Of a stretch of DNA of 64,000 nt, positions 57,462-64,000 are shown in pieces (position 1 is the first letter of the stretch; every line of letters starts with the position of its first letter). Made by a program: the position numbers and the translations under genes. The notes beneath the pieces were generated by a model that was not told the origin of the DNA, made no database searches, and worked only from the letters and a program-made list of their open reading frames with translations. The DNA comes from Syngnathus acus. Lineage: Eukaryota; Chordata; Actinopteri; Syngnathiformes; Syngnathidae. The stretch spans positions 6,076,001 through 6,140,000 of the forward strand of contig NC_051099.1 of assembly GCF_901709675.1 (NCBI RefSeq), written 5' to 3'.

Positions 57462-59847
57462 GTCGCCGCGGGGTCGTTCCACCTCGCAGCCAATCACAGC
57501 GCAGTGCAGCCGCTTACTTCGCCTCTCTATGTCACGCAGGAAATGCTCGACTGCCACATCCTGGGCAGAGCCAGAGCTCATGGTACGCAAGGAGGCCCGA
57601 GATGACGACACGTGTTGTTGTCACAAGGCGCACCTGAATAAAAAGAAAATAATGGGTGTCATTTAAAAAGTCAAGGAAGAATTTTGACACATGCTAAATC
57701 CACACACCAAATCAAAATGCCAATTTTAAATCCAAATCTATCATATTATTCCAAGTGACAGTTCTCAAAAGTAGACGCACTGTACAATACGGGAAGAGAA
57801 TCGTAGCTGGCGTTTTGTTTACCTCCGCCTCTTGTATATCACATGGAAACTATTTATACTTTCATTACCAAGTTATGAATATTTGAGTAAGCATGATAAC
57901 TCAGCTGCAGCGCGTCTCTGGCTGCGGGCCCTGGGATGGCCTAGCTGAGGCTGTCTGCCAAGCAGACAGTAATGCGGATTGTCATATGTGGCGCATGCAC
58001 AGCTTCCTCCTCACGCTCGCCCTATGAGTAGTCAGCCTTGTTGTGGGGCAGATAACGGGAGGGCCCGCTCGTGTTTCCACGCCGCTGTATGGGAATGCAT
58101 CATGCAACTGGCTAAGAAAAGCACAGCTGTCAGCTGATGCATGTTTGTTTTGTCCTCACAAATGGAAACTTGAAGGATTTCACTGCCCCTGGCTTTTTAG
58201 AGCGCCACAGATTCATCAGTCACTTTGTGTGAGCTGTATTATCTGTAAAAACAATCTATTCTTTTTTTTTTTTAAAGTCTCTACTTTTCCTTGCAGTGTC
58301 GCTGTGCACGGTTCTTTTGATGATGATAAAAAAAATGAAATAAAAGACAAGTTAAGTGGTTCGTAAATCACTTTTGAGCATTTACAATGTGGCGATTCTT
58401 TTGCGTGCGACTCCACTATGAATGCAAGCAGCATGAAATAAAGTCTAGACTATTCATCATCTTTACATTTTTTTCTGCTATGACAAATGCTGTTGTGTGA
58501 CGGATCCATTTGCGAGCGACTTTGAAGCAGTTTCTATCTTGGGCAATGTGAGCTCATAAGAATTTCATAGAAAACATTACAAAAGCCGGTCATTCGTAAT
58601 AAAGTGCTTCTGACTACAAGGTAACCACTGGAAACATGCAAAGACTGAGAACGATGTAATAGTACATTGTGGGGATTTAGCGTTAAAACCAGGATAAGAA
58701 AATGAAGCTTCAAGATGATTCATGAAGCAGTCGTGGTGTTTATCGGGCCCTGAAGCCCGCCGAGTTTTGTTGCGACGTGTAATTCTTTTTGTCAAGGCCC
58801 AGTGTGTCATGCAGCGTGTCAGCGCGACGTCTGCTATTCTTGTATCCCCCTGCCCTGACCACAACCCCGCCGCCATGCTTGCTGACTCAATGTTAATTAG
58901 GTTAGGGAACTGCAAGTGAAGCTTGGTCTTTTGTTAAAGGGGGCTTTGATTTGAGTTTCTGGGATCACGGCGGCTGAGCGGGCGGCTCTGCAATTGTGGT
59001 TGTTAAATGCTGCCAGTTGGTGTGCAATTAGCTCAACGAAGGAATCAGGAGGAAAATCTCCTGAAATTAAAAAAATAAAGATGAAGGCCGAACGAAAGCA
59101 TTACAGTATGTGGACAATACTGTACATGAATCAATAGCTTTTATTATTTTATCGTTATTTTTTCAGGTCATCTGCAGGGTCAGGAGATGCTTGAATTCCT
59201 CTGATTAGAACCAGAAGGCAGATGGCAACATGATTCATAGAAGTGGAGCTGCATGCAATTCAGCAAACAACTCATTCATGCACATAAGCAATCAGATCAC
59301 ACACATACACGCGCGCGCACGCTAACACACAAATCACAAATATTTGCCAAGCGCACATGCACACGGGGCGATATAGCTGCCTTGAAGAGGACCAGAGTAG
59401 AAGAATTGAAAGGAAAGACATTTCAACAATTGTTGAGGAGCCAGTGAGAATATTCGAGTGATTTGTTAACTATTGACCTGGATCATGACATTGTTCTGAA
59501 GCTCATAAAACAAAATATTAACCCACAGTACACCGTAAGGCCTTTATTGTGTTTTACATTACGCGTCGATGTAAAAAGACAAGTAATGTGGATGCTTTAA
59601 AGTTTTTTCACAGCCAATGAAGTGATGGCAGCTGAATATAAAGTTAACGAGGGAAGAAGATTTGGAAATGTAAAACATTGTTTACAGGACAATTCATTCA
59701 TTCGTTTGTCTAGAGTGAAGTTTTACAGCAATCGCTCTCATCTCGGTGTCGTGCGGCCTCGCACCTCAGCCGGTGGGCCGGCGCAAGAGGTGGTCTGCAG
59801 TGGAGCCACGCCACACTGCAAACTGCAAAGGCGGGGAGCATATGTAT

Positions 59848-59855
59848 ATGCAAAT
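59848..59855 (+). promoter_or_regulatory. Octamer motif ATGCAAAT (POU-factor site) in a candidate enhancer
   Basis: Exact match to the POU/OCT octamer. It lies in a repeat-poor, AT-rich block (~59840-60240) with several TAAT cores, 2.4 kb upstream of the nyap1 start. Function is inferred. Confidence 0.3.
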
Positions 59856-60466
59856 CCTAAATGAAATTTCTCTGAGATGTGCGATACCTTTGTGCTCCAA
59901 CGAGCTCATTTTATTACTGAACGCTTGCTTCCTCCGAGGCTGGGAAATAACATTCATGGCTTTTATTGCATTCAAATGTTTATTACTTTTGCAAGGCTTC
60001 GCCAAGTGATTTAATGTACATGTTCAATTGCGGTCGAAAATAATTAGCAAATAACTGTGATTAAACTATTGGTTGTCTTTTAGAAGTTTATTGAGGATGT
60101 AGCTTGAGACTCTTATGACTATGTCCTCGCATAATGGCGGGGCGTTTACTTCATGAACGCAGTAGCAAGCATCAATTAGGTGTGAGACATTTATTAGAAG
60201 GGCGGCAAATGTAGAAATTGATTGCTAAAATAATCTCTGCTACGATTTCTTGTTACGCCACTGACACTTGATTTCTGTTCAACCCACGAGATGGTACAGA
60301 TTGTCTTGCGTGCCGATAATTATGAATTACCTTTGTCAAATAAAAGGGAAATATACTCATACTGTACTTGACATTTATTTCAGTCAAGCTTCACATCGCA
60401 ACCTCACTGCCAAATTCGCCCAAGCCAGACACAATGCCGATGCTCAGTCTGGAGTTTGAATCGAAA

Positions 60467-60488
60467 GGGAGGGAGGGAGGGAGGGAGA
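60467..60488. repeat. GGGA tetranucleotide repeat
   Basis: About five consecutive GGGA units followed by GA-rich sequence, upstream of nyap1. Confidence 0.8.
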
Positions 60489-63400
60489 GCAACAGAGAGG
60501 ATGCAGCAGCATTCAGGAGAAGACTCAGCGGCTTAAAACCCACAGCCAAAAAGAGGGAGCAAAGCCGCGGGGAAGGGATGGGAGGGGTGGAAAAATGAGG
60601 GGAAACATGGAACCACTGGGGTAAAATACAGGCTAAACAATGCAGATCAGGTTCAAAATGACTAGACAGACGGCAGACAATATTGAGAGGGAATAAATAA
60701 AAAAATAAAAAAAAGAGGAATAAGCAAATGAGAGAAAAAGAGCGACTGGTCTACCAGAATGGGGGAGGGAGGTGCAATCAAGCCTCTCACACTAGTCGCT
60801 GTGTGTGGTCTCTTAGCAACACTGTCAGCCATGCATCTCCTTCCCAGCCACTGAATATGCACAAAGCGGGACGACATCCTCGTCATACATTACGACGTGA
60901 AAACTTCCCCTGCCTTAATTGCATTAGAACATCCTCAGTAAACAAATTTTTTTTTAAAAAAAACCTGCAAGGGAAACGGAGATACACTTCAATCCAGAGA
61001 TAGCATCTGTAACCCATAGCAACCACTACCTCACTGTTAATGACTACTCAGCTATGCTGTCGGCGCAGCACCTGTACATGAGGTATGTTCAAAAGTGACA
61101 TTCAAAAATGGCTGTATGTCATGTTACCTTCACTGCCCCGATGCGAAACATTTCCACACCTGTAACTGCGCTGATAGTAAGATTTTATCGTCTTTTCAAG
61201 ATATATTCCTTGATGTGTGCGCCGGCTACGCTAATGTCCCCTGGAGATCACACGTCTTGAGATGGCTCCTCTCAAGAAAAGTGTTTTCAAGTAATCTGGC
61301 CCACATTGCTTCATAAAAAAGAAACCTGACAGCCTGGTGTGTTGGAATAAAAAGAAAAGCAGCTGCAAAATATGAATGGGCAGATTTTTCCTGATGCAAT
61401 CGGCTGGCGGGAGCTTCTGGAGCAATGAGGAACGCTCTGATGAAAACCAACCAATAAACTCAAAAGCAAAGTCTTCTTTTAAAAAAAAAAAAGCACCACA
61501 AACCACTGTTATTATATTCGGTATGTTTAGCTTCAGAATTATCAATCTTTCTGGTCACAGTATATAAATGAAATTGTCAAAAATATTGCCCTGACGAACC
61601 AATAACAAAGCCCTTCAAAGTTCCTTTTTGCTTGCGTAACAATTTCTTTACAAAACTCGATGAATGGTATAGAATTTGGAGTTGAATGGAAAATTGACAC
61701 CTGATTTTGACCTTCATTCAGACTCGGATATAAATATACTTCAAGTATCAGTCAGGCTGAAAGCATTACATTCACAACACAATGCAGTTGACACTTGAGC
61801 TCGTAAAGTTACAAAAGAATGTTTCAAGATCCACCATGTTGTATAAAAATTGAATGCATGTCTTTTTTTCCTACGCAATTGTCACATGAATGTCAAAATC
61901 TCTCTACACTAATTAAACAATTTCGCCGCGTTTACTTTTAGCGCTTCTGCTCATCAAATCATCCGTGATCCATCTGTTAATTGGGAGGGGATACAAGCGT
62001 AACACCGAAGGCCTTCTGCGTCACGTTAGAATAGCAAGTTGGATTCTCCATCCCTCTAATTGTACAAACTAAAAGGGCGATAAATATTTCATGGGCTGCA
62101 AAAAGAAGAAATCAGACAAAAAGCTTTTTCTGCCGTAGCTAAACAGTCCACATTAGCCCCTCCCGATCTTACCCCTGGGCCATCGGGATGCTGACGTAAA
62201 CTGCGAGAATGTTTCTATCAGTTCAGTACTTTATGAATCATTGAAGTGTTTTCATCTAAACAAATGCACGTTATTGCTTGGAAGCCGCCAGCTAACAAAG
62301 CGTCATGGAGGTGGGAAAAAAAAGTAGCGTTTTTAAAACACGCGCCACGCGCGCCATGTTTACTTTCTGTGTCGCACGAGGAAATGTTGTTAAAATGTCA
62401 CATTGTATCACAGAGAAGGCAAAGCAGCTTGAGCTTGGGCAGACCTTGCCATGAGGCAGGCGGCGGGCGATCAGGGAGAGGCTGAGTTAAGAAAAGAGGC
62501 CAATGAATTTAGAAGAAAAGACGTTTTAGGGGTCTAACAATATGTGTCGATTCTTCTGTCAAGGTTTCACAAACTGCTTCGCTCACTCTTATTTTACATT
62601 GCTCGGAATCCGATTTTGATCCTGACAGCCGCAGTTTAAATTCCAGCATCTCGCCTGATGATTCGACAATATCCTCACACCACCTGCCAGCCCCAATCTC
62701 ATTTAAAATTCCGCCACAATTAAGAAAATCCCAACAGCCCAAAGCAAAACAACGATCAGCTGAGCATCGCTGCAAACGTCTCAGCACGGCGGCTTTGGTT
62801 CGTCTTCATTCATCCCGTTCATCGTGCTTGGCGTCACGCTGCGATTCGGGCTACATTCCCGTACTTCACTGGAAAGCAACAAACATGTTTCAATATGTCA
62901 TGTTTATCTTTGTAAAAAATGTATACGGTGTGATTTAGGCACTTGATAGAGAATAGAGCATCACAGCTTTTCACATTTATAAGATGCAACTGGGGCTCCT
63001 CCGAAAAACAAACTTGTCAGCATTATATCATCGTGCCCTTAAATAAACATGAACACGTCCCTGAACAACATCATCATCACTCCTAGCTTCTAACACAAGA
63101 CTAACTTTTAAGTCAAATCCAGATGACTTTTTGGTGTTGATTAGTGTCGGTGTGATTAGCTCAGCAAGTCTGTTCTCAATTCTCAAGCTCAAAAATCCTC
63201 CACAAAAATATATGAGTGAGAGGATAATCTTGGAGGAAGCTAACATGCTAAATTGGAAAAAAGAAGAACGAAACCGGAAGTATTTCAACCCAGGCTGGAT
63301 TGTGTCGAAAAGTATTCAAAATAATAACAATCCATAAATCCAATTGAATTAATCCAAAAACAGAGTGAGACCAACATTCTAAATAGCTCCGAATAAATCA

Positions 63401-64000
63401 GGCATTAAATAAAGGCACACATCGAGCTAATGCGTCTTTAAAACACTTGAGTCATAAACCTTCCGACAGTGACAAGATCACAGCTTCACAATTCATTAAT
63501 AGTAAAAGAAAACACTCCAAATATAAAGAACACTAAACAAGATGAAAGTGAGCAGTGGCTCATAAAAGAAAAAAAAAGACATCTCAATTGACTTTTATGT
63601 GCTGCATGGAGATAAATCCAGATGAAGTCAAGAGTGTTTTCTCTCTCTCGCACTTATTTCTTTTTCCCCCTAACCCATTTCCACTGGGCACTTTCTACCG
63701 ACACTGGAGAATCCTGCAAAAGGCTTTCAGGGCTTCACTTTGGGGGTAAAAAAACGTCAAAGTCTATCACATATTTAGTCAATTCGCAGGAGAGCGTGGC
63801 CCTAAAGCTTGCATGTACTCTGCGGTTCACGCAAAGTTAAAGCTGCGCAACTGTTTGATTTTGTTGGACAAAAATGTAATAGTCAAAATCTTTGGCACTG
63901 ATATGCTTCACTGAACAAAAACCCAACATTTTCTTTTAATAACCGTAATTATTTTGGCAAAATAGAGGTCCAAAAAGTTTAAATTTTCTATTTTTAGGCG

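Larger units (their letters stand above)
57462..64000. other. nyap1 5' flank, no coding gene seen
   Basis: This 6.5 kb upstream of the nyap1 start codon must hold its 5' UTR and promoter unless those lie beyond the window. Open frames here are short and carry no domain. Features seen: GC-rich DNA around 57460-57600, a CA/CG dinucleotide stretch at ~59299-59336, a GGGA repeat at ~60467-60488, an octamer ATGCAAAT at 59848-59855 and repeated TAATTA-type motifs at 59030, 60040 and 61910. No transcription start could be placed. Confidence 0.4.

Overview
The window is vertebrate nuclear DNA, almost certainly from a ray-finned (teleost) fish. The genes have many short exons with GT-AG introns, often only 75-500 bases long. 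The proteins are vertebrate families at vertebrate length. The spaces between genes carry microsatellites, homopolymer runs and short hairpin elements like those common in teleost genomes. There is no bacterial, phage or CRISPR content. The compact introns hint at a percomorph, but the species cannot be read from the sequence.

Six protein-coding genes can be reconstructed exon by exon, and every splice phase closes. From left to right: (1) mink1, minus strand, 31 coding exons from 17374 down to 4669, a 1290-residue germinal-centre-type Ser/Thr kinase. (2) pld2, minus, 23 coding exons from 26905 to 20634, a 953-residue phospholipase D. (3) chrne, minus, 12 exons from 32956 to 30153, the 517-residue epsilon subunit of the muscle acetylcholine receptor. 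(4) gltpd2, plus, 4 exons from 35602 to 37433, a 299-residue membrane-anchored glycolipid-transfer-domain protein. (5) atp1b2, minus, 7 exons from 46049 to 41649, a 285-residue Na+/K+-ATPase beta-2 subunit. (6) nyap1, minus, 6 exons from 57461 to 49459, a 1007-residue neuronal PI3K adaptor. The exon coordinates are my own reconstruction from reading frames, splice sites and family knowledge, without an alignment program.

The set mink1, pld2, chrne and gltpd2 matches the human 17p13.2 neighbourhood (GLTPD2-PSMB6-PLD2-MINK1-CHRNE), and ATP1B2 lies at human 17p13.1. The order differs here: chrne sits upstream of pld2 in the same orientation instead of tail-to-tail with mink1, psmb6 is absent, and nyap1 (human 7q22) is next to atp1b2.

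The genes do not form one pathway. Most are membrane or neuromuscular: a synaptic receptor subunit, a glial/neuronal pump subunit, a neuronal adaptor, two lipid-handling proteins and a cytoskeletal/JNK/Wnt-linked kinase. The stretches 1-4668, 17375-20633, 26932-30152, 32957-35601, 37434-41648, 46050-49458 and 57462-64000 show no supportable coding gene. They hold untranslated regions, candidate promoters, candidate poly(A) signals, hairpin elements and possible enhancer-like AT-rich DNA. No wholly new system was found. The best oddities are an acidic/basic dipeptide repeat in nyap1, a reading-frame-compatible mini-intron in nyap1, a GC-AG intron in mink1, a poly(A) hexamer lying on a chrne splice acceptor, and several hairpin (MITE-like) elements.
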